DNA of 31,036 bases, taken from the NCBI GenBank assembly GCA_040903745.1, contig JBBDUV010000067.1, positions 1 to 31,036 of the forward strand, in the 5' to 3' direction. This DNA is from M55B112 sp040903745 (GTDB taxonomy: Bacteria; Bacteroidota; Bacteroidia; Bacteroidales; GCA-2748055). Positions 23,822 through 31,036 of this stretch are shown piece by piece. Numbering within the stretch: position 1 is the first letter of the stretch; each line of letters begins with the position of its first letter. The notes beneath the pieces are model-generated. The model worked only from the letters and a program-made list of their open reading frames with translations. It made no database searches and had not been told where the DNA came from. A program made the position numbers and the translations under genes.

Positions 23822-24871
23822 CTATAACTGCTTTTTACGTCTCTTCAGTATGGCGCGGTTAATCCGCCTGATAAAGCCTGGTCCGTTATAGATAAAACCG
23901 CTATACACCTGGATCAACGTTGCACCGGCATCCAGCATATTGAGCGCATCCTGCACCGACATGATCCCTCCTACACCGATAATCGGAAGCTTTGCTTCGG
24001 TCTTTGCAGCTATGTAGCGCACTATATCTAAACTCCTTGCGGTGAGTGGTGCGCCACTCATTCCCCCTTTTCCGATGGCCTCTATGGTCTCTTGGGATGT
24101 GGACAGGTTCCTTCTGCTTACTGTCGTATTGGTGGCCACAATCCCGTCAATTCCATATTTCATAACAATATCAAGGGAAGTATCGATTTGTTTGTTGTTC
24201 AGATCCGGTGATATCTTTAGCAGAACAGGCGTATAATGGTCCATCTCCTTTCGGATATCTGTTAAGCGCCACAGGATCGCTTCTAACCCCACCTGGTCCT
24301 GTAACTCGTGCAGGTCCGTAATATTCGGACAACTGATATTCACTACAAAATAATCGACATACCCGTATAAAGCCCTGAAACAAGTCTCATAATCCGATAC
24401 AGCCTCCGAATTAGGGGTTTGGGTGTTTTTACCAATGTTACCGCCAATGATGACCCCTTTCCGGCGCTGACGTTTCAGTTTTTCAACCAAAGCATCCACT
24501 CCACGATTATTAAATCCCATCCTATTAATTAGTCCCCTGTCTGCAGGAATTCTGAAACTGCGTGGCTTAACATTACCTGGTTGCCCTTTAGGTGTCACTG
24601 TACCTACTTCAATATGCGAAAAACCAAAGTCTGAAAATTGATTGAATACTGCACCATTCTTATCAAAACCTGCCGCCATACCCACCGGATTCTTAAATAT
24701 CATACCCAAAAATTCCGTTTCCAGTATAGGGTTGCTTATATGATGGACAGATCGCGTTATAGCAGCAATACCCGGTATTTTAAAGAAGAAACCAAGGAAT
24801 CCGGTAAGAAGATGGTGGATCCTTTCAGGTGGTAATAGAAACAAGATGGGGCGGATCAGAATTCTATACAT
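23822..24871 (-). CDS. pyrD: Dihydroorotate dehydrogenase, class-2-type
   Basis: This is 349 residues from the ATG at 24871, which begins MYRILIRPILFLLPPERIHH, the amphipathic N-terminal membrane/quinone-binding region of class 2 enzymes. An earlier in-frame start at 24949 is disfavoured. It oxidises dihydroorotate to orotate with FMN and a quinone. Motifs: NPVGMAAGFDKNG, VGTVTPKGQPGN, RPADRGLINRMGFNN-like segment, LLKISPDL, ATNTTVSR and GVGGIMS. The catalytic-base position reads NISCPN, so Cys181, where class 2 enzymes of E. coli and human have Ser (SSPN). The gene follows the XRE regulator on the same strand, 28 bases away, with a TAnnTTTG-like element in the gap. Confidence 0.93.
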   Translation of the reverse strand: MYRILIRPILFLLPPERIHHLLTGFLGFFFKIPGIAAITRSVHHISNPILETEFLGMIFKNPVGMAAGFDKNGAVFNQFSDFGFSHIEVGTVTPKGQPGNVKPRSFRIPADRGLINRMGFNNRGVDALVEKLKRQRRKGVIIGGNIGKNTQTPNSEAVSDYETCFRALYGYVDYFVVNISCPNITDLHELQDQVGLEAILWRLTDIRKEMDHYTPVLLKISPDLNNKQIDTSLDIVMKYGIDGIVATNTTVSRRNLSTSQETIEAIGKGGMSGAPLTARSLDIVRYIAAKTEAKLPIIGVGGIMSVQDALNMLDAGATLIQVYSGFIYNGPGFIRRINRAILKRRKKQL

Positions 24872-24884
24872 CTGGTTTTTTTTG

Positions 24885-24892
24885 CAAATATA
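24885..24892 (-). promoter_or_regulatory. Possible -7 element for pyrD
   Basis: TATATTTG on the minus strand fits TAnnTTTG, about 14 bases before the pyrD start. No TTG at the proper spacing upstream is visible. It may be a weak promoter inside the regulator-pyrD gap, or chance in AT-rich DNA. Confidence 0.3.
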
Positions 24893-24899
24893 ACAGAAA

Positions 24900-25484
24900 T
24901 CAATCAGCCTTTTCATACGATTCAAACGATTTATCAGTATAAAAGACAATCACCCGGGAAATGGTTTTAGACCTCTTGTTGGCTGACTTATTTGTTTTAT
25001 CGTGCTCTTCGTTCAAATGAGAAAAATCACCGTCTGAAGGCACATTACCCATGCGTTCTGCCTGTCCAATCTTTTCATCTGTTCCTGTTTTTGGGTAGGG
25101 TATTTCAGAGTCAGCTTCAATCTTACCAGAAATATCATCACCATCAGGGGTTACATCAGAATGACCATTTTCCACTGATCCGGTCTGAGCGGCAGTATTA
25201 GATCGACCTTTAACGTTTTCAAGCTCATCAACCGCGCCCTTATCAAACAGACTCCCTGAAACCGTATTAATCTCACCCTCATACATATTTCCTTCACCAA
25301 GTATCAACCAGTCAGCATTGATCATTGGAAATGCCTTCAGCGTTTTCTGCAAAAAATCAAAACTCGGCTTGTTTCTTCCAGACAAAATATGAGATACACT
25401 GGAACGCTGAACCCCAATTAAATCCGCAAATTTTGCAGAAGATAACTGCTCCGTATCCAGGAGCTTTAATAACCTGTCTTCCAT
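24900..25484 (-). CDS. XRE-family helix-turn-helix regulator with disordered tail
   Basis: This is 194 residues from the ATG at 25484 (MEDRLLKLLDTEQLSSAKFA). The longer frame to 25571 begins inside the palindrome-rich region and is disfavoured. The Cro/CI-type HTH occupies about residues 1-65 (FADLIGVQRSSVSHILSGRN, then KPSFDFLQKTLKAFPMINAD). A polar linker of about 100 residues follows, and a short conserved C-terminal end (ISRVIVFYTDKSFESYEKAD) of a type common in Bacteroidota HTH proteins. It lies at the edge of a 725-base region with several TTACAATTGTAA-like palindromes, one overlapping a -7 element just before its start, so autoregulation is likely (inference). It may be co-transcribed with pyrD. 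Confidence 0.85.
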   Translation of the reverse strand: MEDRLLKLLDTEQLSSAKFADLIGVQRSSVSHILSGRNKPSFDFLQKTLKAFPMINADWLILGEGNMYEGEINTVSGSLFDKGAVDELENVKGRSNTAAQTGSVENGHSDVTPDGDDISGKIEADSEIPYPKTGTDEKIGQAERMGNVPSDGDFSHLNEEHDKTNKSANKRSKTISRVIVFYTDKSFESYEKAD

Positions 25485-26209
25485 ATCCAGAACAATTTTT
25501 ACAAATGTAACAAATATATAGTTCATAGATGTAACTTTATGCTCGTTACAATTGTAATTATATGGACACATATGTAGCTCATCACGATTTATCGTATAAT
25601 TCGAAGCAAGAAAGTATGCTGGTGTAATTTGCCAGGCTCAGCAAATATAAGGTAAGTATGTAATATTTTTTTGTAATGAAATCAAACGCCTATACAGCTT
25701 AAATAAAGTGGTACATAAGGCAACCAGGTAATCCATATTCCCCCAATTCCAATGCTTTTTGCTTTTATTGGAGTTGAATTAAGCGTTTGTTCAAGCAAAC
25801 AACTATAAATATTTGATAACTAATTATTTATAATACTGTAATTACGATTTATAATGTATATGTGCAAGATATATGGTTTATTTGATTAGAAATATGTTTA
25901 GGTAATTACTTTATTTAATTGATATTTAATATATTATACATTGTTACTAACAATATGACAGAGAGTTAAACCATGTTGACATTTGTCAATTGAATATGCT
26001 GGTCTGATTGGTTACAATTGTGTATTATGTAATCATTTGTTGGCTGTTTTATCTTGTTACAATTGTAATTAAGTGTATGTTGATGTGATTTGTGATGAAA
26101 ATACAAATATTGTCTCCCCTGCCCCTCTTGATCTTTTAATATCACTGCTGGGCAGTCAGGATTCCATTCGGAGTCAGGGTATTTTTAAAATATTTAATTC
26201 TAAGCGCGT
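25485..26209. other. 725-base AT-rich intergenic region with many palindromes
   Basis: There is no convincing gene here. Dyad elements: TTACAAATGTAA (25499-25510), TTACAATTGTAA (25546-25557, and again 26057-26068, inside an identical 16-mer GTTACAATTGTAATTA), GTTACAATTGTGT (from 26011), ATTGTTA-C-TAACAAT (25940-25954) and TTGACA-TT-TGTCAA (25976-25989). The sites lie at both ends and in the middle of the region, between the XRE regulator and the symporter gene (which ends here), so most cannot be promoters of the latter. Confidence 0.7.
25502..25509 (-). promoter_or_regulatory. -7 element overlapping a palindrome before the XRE gene
   Basis: Minus-strand TACATTTG fits TAnnTTTG and lies inside the dyad TTACAAATGTAA, 18 bases before the XRE start. 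A second match (TATATTTG, 25518-25511) lies just upstream. No properly spaced TTG was seen. The overlap suits repression by the encoded regulator. Confidence 0.4.
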
Positions 26210-27487
26210 TTAAGTACGGGAATCGATCTCACCTTCCGATTTGGCCACAATGGATGCTACTGTGGAATCCCCTGTGATATTGACTACTGTTCTGAGCATA
26301 TCGATAGGACGATCGACCCCCAGGATCAGGGCAAGTCCCTCGACAGGAATGCCAACAGTAGAGAGTACGACGATTAGCATCACAATACTGCCGCCCGGCA
26401 CGCCTGGGGATCCTATTGAGGCCATTACTGCCAGCAGGACAATTGATATTTGCTGACTTACAGTAAGGTCTATACCAAATACCTGTGCAATAAATACTGC
26501 GGCCACAGCCTGGTAGCAAGATGTACCGTCCATATTGATCGTTACACCGATGGGTAGCACGAAATTCCCGATTGTTTTGGAAACTTTGAACTCATTGATT
26601 ACCTGTTTCAGGGTGACCGGCAGGGTTGCAGCACTTGAACTGGTCGAAAAGGCCACCATCTGGGCTGGTAAAATCCCCCTAAAAAAATCCATGAGGCGGA
26701 TCCCTACAAAAACTCTCATCAATAGAGGGTAGAAAATAATGATCAGCAACATCAGTCCCAGGACGGCGGTTATCATATACATCCCCAATGCTGAGAACAG
26801 CTCTGAATCTCCTGAAAAATCGACAATCAGTCCCGCCATAAGTGCAAAAACCCCCAGCGGAGCAAACCGCATAATCAGGTCGATAATCTTCAGGATAATC
26901 TCATTCAGGCCATCGAAAAAGCCTTTTATGTATTTAATCTTCTTGCTCTTTATCATCACCATTGCCATAGCAAACAGAATAGCAAAAAAGATAACCTGCA
27001 GCATATTTGCGTTGTCGCCTGCGGCAAAAATGATATTCTCAGGGATGATGTCTTCCAAATAGTGCAGTGGTGAACGGTCTTTCACCTCATCTGCAAACAG
27101 TTGCTTTTCAGAAATATCATCCATGAACTCCTCCCTGTATTGAGCCTGCCTCTCTTCCGGAAAAACATTACCTGGCTTGATGAGGTTGACCAGTCCCAGA
27201 CCGACAGTTGTGGCTATAAATGTAGTAGCAATGTAAATAGCTATGGTCTTCAGGCCAATACGCGAAAGACGGGAGATATCTGTTAGGCTGGAAATCCCCT
27301 TTACCAGCGACACAAAAATAAGTGGAACAGCAATAAGCTTGAGCAATTTAAGGAACATATTACCCCAGGGCTTAATCCAGTCGGTTGTAAACTCCTCAAT
27401 TGAAGCCCAGATGGAAAAAAGTCCCCATAGAATTCCAACCCCCATTCCTATAAGGATCTTCATCCAGAGTGGTAATTTTTTAAGCAT
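26210..27487 (-). CDS. Dicarboxylate/amino acid:cation symporter (glutamate/aspartate type)
   Basis: This is a 425-residue integral membrane protein of the DAACS (SLC1-like) family. Hallmarks: the serine-rich SSSAATLPVTL of hairpin 1, INMDGTSCYQAVAAVFIAQ with the NMDGT motif, GSPGVPGGSIVML of hairpin 2, and DMLRTVVNITGD near the end. In the archaeal homologue GltPh the equivalent Asp and Arg bind the substrate amino group and side-chain carboxylate; both are kept here (about D396 and R399, with N403 and D407). An acidic amino acid is therefore a better guess than a plain dicarboxylate. It lies 46 bases after the FAD/Fe-S dehydrogenase gene on the same strand, which suggests joint expression. 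Confidence 0.92.
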   Translation of the reverse strand: MLKKLPLWMKILIGMGVGILWGLFSIWASIEEFTTDWIKPWGNMFLKLLKLIAVPLIFVSLVKGISSLTDISRLSRIGLKTIAIYIATTFIATTVGLGLVNLIKPGNVFPEERQAQYREEFMDDISEKQLFADEVKDRSPLHYLEDIIPENIIFAAGDNANMLQVIFFAILFAMAMVMIKSKKIKYIKGFFDGLNEIILKIIDLIMRFAPLGVFALMAGLIVDFSGDSELFSALGMYMITAVLGLMLLIIIFYPLLMRVFVGIRLMDFFRGILPAQMVAFSTSSSAATLPVTLKQVINEFKVSKTIGNFVLPIGVTINMDGTSCYQAVAAVFIAQVFGIDLTVSQQISIVLLAVMASIGSPGVPGGSIVMLIVVLSTVGIPVEGLALILGVDRPIDMLRTVVNITGDSTVASIVAKSEGEIDSRT

Positions 27488-27533
27488 TTTTTCTCTGTTT
27501 ATAAACTATTGCCAGTTTATTATTCTTCAATTA

Positions 27534-30500
27534 TCATAAGTGTTTATCCATATTATCGGGGACTGTCTCCTTTAGCGCATCATATAAGACCTCCACGGGA
27601 TGTAACCCCTTCACGCCTGTCCCATCGAGGATCTGATGTCGGCAACTGGTACCCGGGACTGCAATAATCTCATCATCAGCGGTTTTTCTGACCTCGGGAA
27701 ACAATACCAGTTCTCCAACTTTCACAGAAAGATCATAATGTTCCTTCTCGTATCCAAATGACCCAGCCATCCCGCAGCAGCCCGAGGGGATTTCTGTAAC
27801 AACATAATTTTCAGGTATGGAGAGGATTCGAAGGGTCTCTGAGGTGCTGGCCACTGCTTTTTGCTGACAGTGGCCGTGCAGTCTGACCTTCTTTTTCTGA
27901 TTTGTAAACAGAGATTGGTCTACCATTTTTTTTTCAAGTAAACCTGCAATATACTCCTCGATCATTAGTGCGTTTTTTGCCAATTCTGCTGCATCCTGTT
28001 TTAAAAATTTACCAACAAGATCGGGGTATTCATCCCTAAAACTCAGTATAGCAGAAGGTTCTGTTCCAACTAAGGGTCGTTCCTCATGTACCAGTCTCCT
28101 GAACAATGTAACATTTTTAACTGCCATTTTACGTGCTGTACGCAACAAACCTTTTGATATAAAGGTTCTGCCGCTCCATCCTCCTTTATAAACATAAACC
28201 CTGATCCCCAGGCTGTTCAGGAGCTTGATGGTTTTGATCCCAATGTGCGGTTCATTATAATTGGTAAATTCATCCACAAAATAGGTCACCTCGGAGGCCG
28301 ATACTGGAAGACGGCCATTCAACTCATACAAATGCTTCTTTATCCATTTGTTTAGTGTAGTTCTACCAAGCTGTGGGATACTTCTCGTCTCTGCAAAGCC
28401 CAGCCAACGCTTCATCACCCGCGCTGTAAGTCTGTTTGTCACAAAGAAATTAAAGATACCCGGAAAAACCGATCCCAGCCGGTTGATCGAGGTGATATAT
28501 GCTGTCAATTTGGTTCTTAACGGGATGCCATGGGCGTCATACCAGTGTTGCAGGAACTCACTTTTCAGTTTGGCCATATCTACACTTGAGGGACATTCAG
28601 ACTTACAGGCTTTGCAGGAGAGACAAAGATCCAGGATGTCGTACACCTCTTTGTGATCATATGCATTCTGTTTTCCGGCTTTTCCTATGAATTCCCTCAG
28701 AATATTGGCCCGGGCCCGGGTAGTGGTCCACTCCTCCCTGCTGGCCATGTAGCTGGGACACATTGTACCTCCGGTAATTTCAGTTTTGCGGCAATCGCCC
28801 GAACCGTTGCACTGCTCTATATGCCTTAAAATGCCGCCGTCGGCACTGAAATCAAATATTGTTCCCGGCTGTGATGCAACCTCTCCCGGTTTAAACCGCA
28901 AAAAGGTGTTCATCGGGGGGGTATCGATAATCTTCTCCTGATTAAATACGCCATGCGGATCCCAGGTCTCTTTAATACTACGCAGAAGTGCAAAATTTCG
29001 TTCCCCGATCATGAGCGGGATAAATTCCCCTCTCAAACGCCCGTCCCCATGCTCCCCACTGAGCGATCCTCCATGTTTTTTTACCAGGAGTGCTGTTTCC
29101 CGGGCAATCGTATAGAATAGATCGACATCTTTTTTATCTTTCAGGTTTAAAACAGGCCGCAGGTGCAGTTCGCCCACCGAGATGTGCGCATGGTAAACAC
29201 AATCCAAGCCATAACGTTCAAGTAGAAGATTAAATTCAGATATATATGCTTCTAGTTTTGATGGCAATACACTTGTGTCTTCAATCACAGAAACAGGTTT
29301 AGCATCCCCCTTCATTTTTGACAAAACACCCAAACCTGCTTTTCTGAGATTCCATACCCTGGGGATCTCATCTCCTGTTATAACGGGAAAGTGGTAACCG
29401 ATACCGGAAGCATGGAAATCCTTCTCCATGGCTGAAGCAACCCTGTTGATCTCCTCCATGGATTCAGCAACGAATTCCACGATCAGGATGGCCCCCGGAC
29501 TACCTTTCAGAAAGAACCTGTTTTTACTTTGCGTAATATTTCCGGATGTCAGATCCAGGATGGTCCTGTCCATTAGTTCGACTGCTGACGGGGAGTATTT
29601 GAGGGCAATAATGTTTCCCCTGATGGCATCCATAACGGAATCGACATGCACCGGCACGAGGGCCTTTTCGGGTGGGGGAAGCGGATCAAGGTCAAGTCTT
29701 GCAGCGGTAACAAAACCGAGTGTACCCTCCGATCCCGCGATCAGCCGGCAAAAATTAAAGGTTGAATGGCGGGCTTCACCGCCGGTGAAAAATGAGGTGG
29801 AGGCTAGCTCATCGAGGGCATACCCTGTATTGCGGCGGACAACACCGGGATCGGGAAATTCAGCCTCTATAGCGGCTGTATTCTCGCGATTTTCCATCAT
29901 ATCGCGGATGTTCCTGTAGAGCGATCCTTCGAAGTTGTTGAGGGTACATTTTTTGTCAAATCCCTGTTTGTCCAATTCGCCGAATTCGGCGACAGATCCG
30001 TCGGAAAGAACCATTCTTACGGATAGAAGGTGCTCCCTGGTGGTCCCATAGACCAGTGAATGGAGCCCGCTGCTGTTGTTACCGATCATCCCTCCAATCA
30101 TGCAGCGGTTGGAAGTGGAGGTTTCGGGACTGAAAAAGAGTCCGCTCGGTTTTAGCATTTGATTCAGCTCGTCTGGGATGACACCAGGCTCAACTTCAAC
30201 CCATCTTTCAGATTCATTCACTTCAAGGATCTTGTTCATGTACCTGGATATATCAACCACCAGTCCCCTTCCGACTACCTGTCCGGCAAGTGAAGTACCG
30301 GCAGCGCGTGGTATCAGGGTAAGTTTGTTTTTGCCGGCAAAGCGAATAAGCGTGATGATATCGGATTCGCCTTTAGGACGGGCCACGGCCAGAGGAAGTT
30401 CCTTATAGGCAGAAGCATCGGTGGCATACATAAGACGGGTGGAGTAATCAGCGAAAAGGTCCCCGTTGATCGATGTATCCAGCAATGTCAGCTCATCAAG

Positions 30501-30542
30501 AAGTGATTCACTGATCCGTTCATTGATCATTCTTTCTGTCAC
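27534..30542 (-). CDS. FAD/4Fe-4S D-2-hydroxyacid dehydrogenase, YdiJ-like
   Basis: This 1002-residue fused enzyme has, in order, a FAD-binding type-4 domain (LIPRAAGTSLAGQVVGRGLV, GGMIGNNSSGLHS), the FAD-linked oxidase C-terminal domain (GEHGDGRLRGEF), a ferredoxin region (CNGSGDCRKTEITGGTMCPS and CLSCKACKSECPSS) and a cysteine-rich C-terminal domain (RLHGHCQQKA, SGCCGMAGSFGYE). This is the architecture and length of E. coli YdiJ (about 1018 residues), a D-2-hydroxyglutarate dehydrogenase; glycolate and D-lactate oxidases of the GlcD/GlpC type are alternatives. The start is GTG at 30542 or ATG at 30530. The DUF1338 gene upstream, whose family makes D-2-hydroxyglutarate, supports that substrate. 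Electrons probably pass to a quinone or a flavoprotein. Confidence 0.87.
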   Translation of the reverse strand: MTERMINERISESLLDELTLLDTSINGDLFADYSTRLMYATDASAYKELPLAVARPKGESDIITLIRFAGKNKLTLIPRAAGTSLAGQVVGRGLVVDISRYMNKILEVNESERWVEVEPGVIPDELNQMLKPSGLFFSPETSTSNRCMIGGMIGNNSSGLHSLVYGTTREHLLSVRMVLSDGSVAEFGELDKQGFDKKCTLNNFEGSLYRNIRDMMENRENTAAIEAEFPDPGVVRRNTGYALDELASTSFFTGGEARHSTFNFCRLIAGSEGTLGFVTAARLDLDPLPPPEKALVPVHVDSVMDAIRGNIIALKYSPSAVELMDRTILDLTSGNITQSKNRFFLKGSPGAILIVEFVAESMEEINRVASAMEKDFHASGIGYHFPVITGDEIPRVWNLRKAGLGVLSKMKGDAKPVSVIEDTSVLPSKLEAYISEFNLLLERYGLDCVYHAHISVGELHLRPVLNLKDKKDVDLFYTIARETALLVKKHGGSLSGEHGDGRLRGEFIPLMIGERNFALLRSIKETWDPHGVFNQEKIIDTPPMNTFLRFKPGEVASQPGTIFDFSADGGILRHIEQCNGSGDCRKTEITGGTMCPSYMASREEWTTTRARANILREFIGKAGKQNAYDHKEVYDILDLCLSCKACKSECPSSVDMAKLKSEFLQHWYDAHGIPLRTKLTAYITSINRLGSVFPGIFNFFVTNRLTARVMKRWLGFAETRSIPQLGRTTLNKWIKKHLYELNGRLPVSASEVTYFVDEFTNYNEPHIGIKTIKLLNSLGIRVYVYKGGWSGRTFISKGLLRTARKMAVKNVTLFRRLVHEERPLVGTEPSAILSFRDEYPDLVGKFLKQDAAELAKNALMIEEYIAGLLEKKMVDQSLFTNQKKKVRLHGHCQQKAVASTSETLRILSIPENYVVTEIPSGCCGMAGSFGYEKEHYDLSVKVGELVLFPEVRKTADDEIIAVPGTSCRHQILDGTGVKGLHPVEVLYDALKETVPDNMDKHL

Positions 30543-30581
30543 AGAAAATCAGGCCATTTTTACATTGGTATAAGAAAGAAG

Positions 30582-30589
30582 CAAAGATA
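30582..30589 (-). promoter_or_regulatory. -7-like element before the FAD/Fe-S dehydrogenase
   Basis: Minus-strand TATCTTTG, identical to the -7 element of the tRNA-Lys promoter, lies about 40 bases before the GTG start. No TTG is found at the usual upstream spacing, so this may be an internal or regulated promoter. Confidence 0.4.
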
Positions 30590-30694
30590 ACTGAATTTAT
30601 TTTCGGTATTAACAGTTCTAAGGCTCATTGTACAATTTTTAGCACCAAAAAAGAGATAAAATGCAAAAGTTAATACTGCTTGAGGTATCCATCT

Positions 30695-31036
30695 CTATTT
30701 TCTGAAATCGGTACTCTCAAAAATCTTATCGGCAGATCCAGCGATAAATCCACTGAAGAGCTGTCCATTTTTATCAGAATAACGGCGTGCAAATTCATAA
30801 TAGCAAGATGGAATTTCAGAAGTGCCTTCTTTAAATTCCACTGATATGGTATCAGCCAGTGTGCTTGACTGCTCAAGAAGTTGCTCTGGTGTCCCTTTTA
30901 CTTCACCACCAGAACTATTGAGTCTGAATCCGTTTTCTTTTAGGAATTCATTGACCTTTTGAATAGAATTAAATTGGTTAAGGTGATTGATACTGATTGT
31001 AAAATGATTGGCCCGATATCCATAGACAGCAACCCA
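30695..31036 (-). CDS. DUF1338 (2-oxoadipate dioxygenase/decarboxylase family), partial
   Basis: The last 114 codons are in the window; the 5' part runs off the right edge. The reading WVAVYGYRANHFTISINHLN, LNSSGGEVKGTPEQLLEQSS, TLADTISVEFKEGTSEIPSC, YYEFARRYSD and SADKIFESTDFRK matches the C-terminal part of DUF1338 proteins. Members of this family include HglS/YdcJ, a non-haem iron enzyme that converts 2-oxoadipate to D-2-hydroxyglutarate with oxygen in lysine breakdown. The gene lies about 150 bases upstream of the YdiJ-like dehydrogenase on the same strand. The family assignment is firm from the conserved C-terminus. The catalytic Fe ligands cannot be checked, because most of the protein is outside the window. 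Confidence 0.88.
   Translation of the reverse strand, partial: WVAVYGYRANHFTISINHLNQFNSIQKVNEFLKENGFRLNSSGGEVKGTPEQLLEQSSTLADTISVEFKEGTSEIPSCYYEFARRYSDKNGQLFSGFIAGSADKIFESTDFRK

Noticed and set aside
29428..29919. Plus-strand frame of 163 codons
   Set aside because: Antisense to the FAD domain of the dehydrogenase; no signature and no ribosome site.

Overview
The window reads as chromosome of a member of the Bacteroidota, probably a marine or anaerobic Bacteroidales/Marinilabiliales-type lineage (inference). Supporting signs are Bacteroidota-type promoters (TTTG-N19-TAnnTTTG in front of the tRNA and the bTHX gene), DUF4252 and DUF6599 proteins, a bTHX ribosomal protein, the Bacteroidota form of fold-III arginine decarboxylase, and mostly weak Shine-Dalgarno signals. 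No phage, IS element or CRISPR array was seen. Two decayed genes and three short tandem arrays suggest local erosion.

Layout. (1) 1-3497, minus strand: a redox module of unknown purpose, DUF6599 exported protein > Tat-type DUF362 protein > membrane polyferredoxin, ending at a hairpin at the left edge. (2) 3714-5937, minus: a vWA lipoprotein with a glycine-zipper insertion, a Tat-type aldo/keto reductase carrying two ferredoxin clusters, and a small unknown ORF. (3) 6083-7718, plus: the C-terminal remnant of a C69 dipeptidase, then a lipoprotein with two tandem PPC-like domains and a clear bidirectional terminator. (4) 7805-13889, minus: an apparent polyamine/amino-acid cluster, M20 amidohydrolase > alanine racemase-like > 20-bp repeats > arginine decarboxylase > agmatinase > deoxyhypusine-synthase-like enzyme. 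The last three give arginine > agmatine > putrescine > probably a larger polyamine. (5) 14137-15855: MsrB (minus), a bTHX ribosomal protein with a long Lys/Ala/Glu/Pro tail (plus), and a DnaQ/GIY-YIG nuclease pseudogene. (6) 15902-18058, minus: DUF4252 > ECF sigma > anti-sigma > DUF4252. (7) tRNA-Lys(UUU) with promoter and terminator. (8) 18537-20127, minus: GNAT acetyltransferase > alanine/ornithine-racemase-family enzyme. (9) 20355-23565, plus: TetR regulator, exported isoaspartyl methyltransferase, PDZ/S41 protease lipoprotein. (10) 23822-26209, minus: class-2-type PyrD, an XRE regulator, and a 725-base AT-rich intergenic region rich in short palindromes. (11) 26210-31036, minus: acidic amino-acid:cation symporter, 1002-residue FAD/Fe-S D-2-hydroxyacid dehydrogenase, and the C-terminal part of a DUF1338 enzyme running off the right edge.

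The most coherent metabolic stories are the polyamine cluster, and the DUF1338/D-2-hydroxyglutarate-dehydrogenase pair, whose known reactions are consecutive steps of a bacterial lysine catabolic route. The most unusual single protein is the bTHX fusion. All functional assignments come from motif reading by eye; no database search was run.
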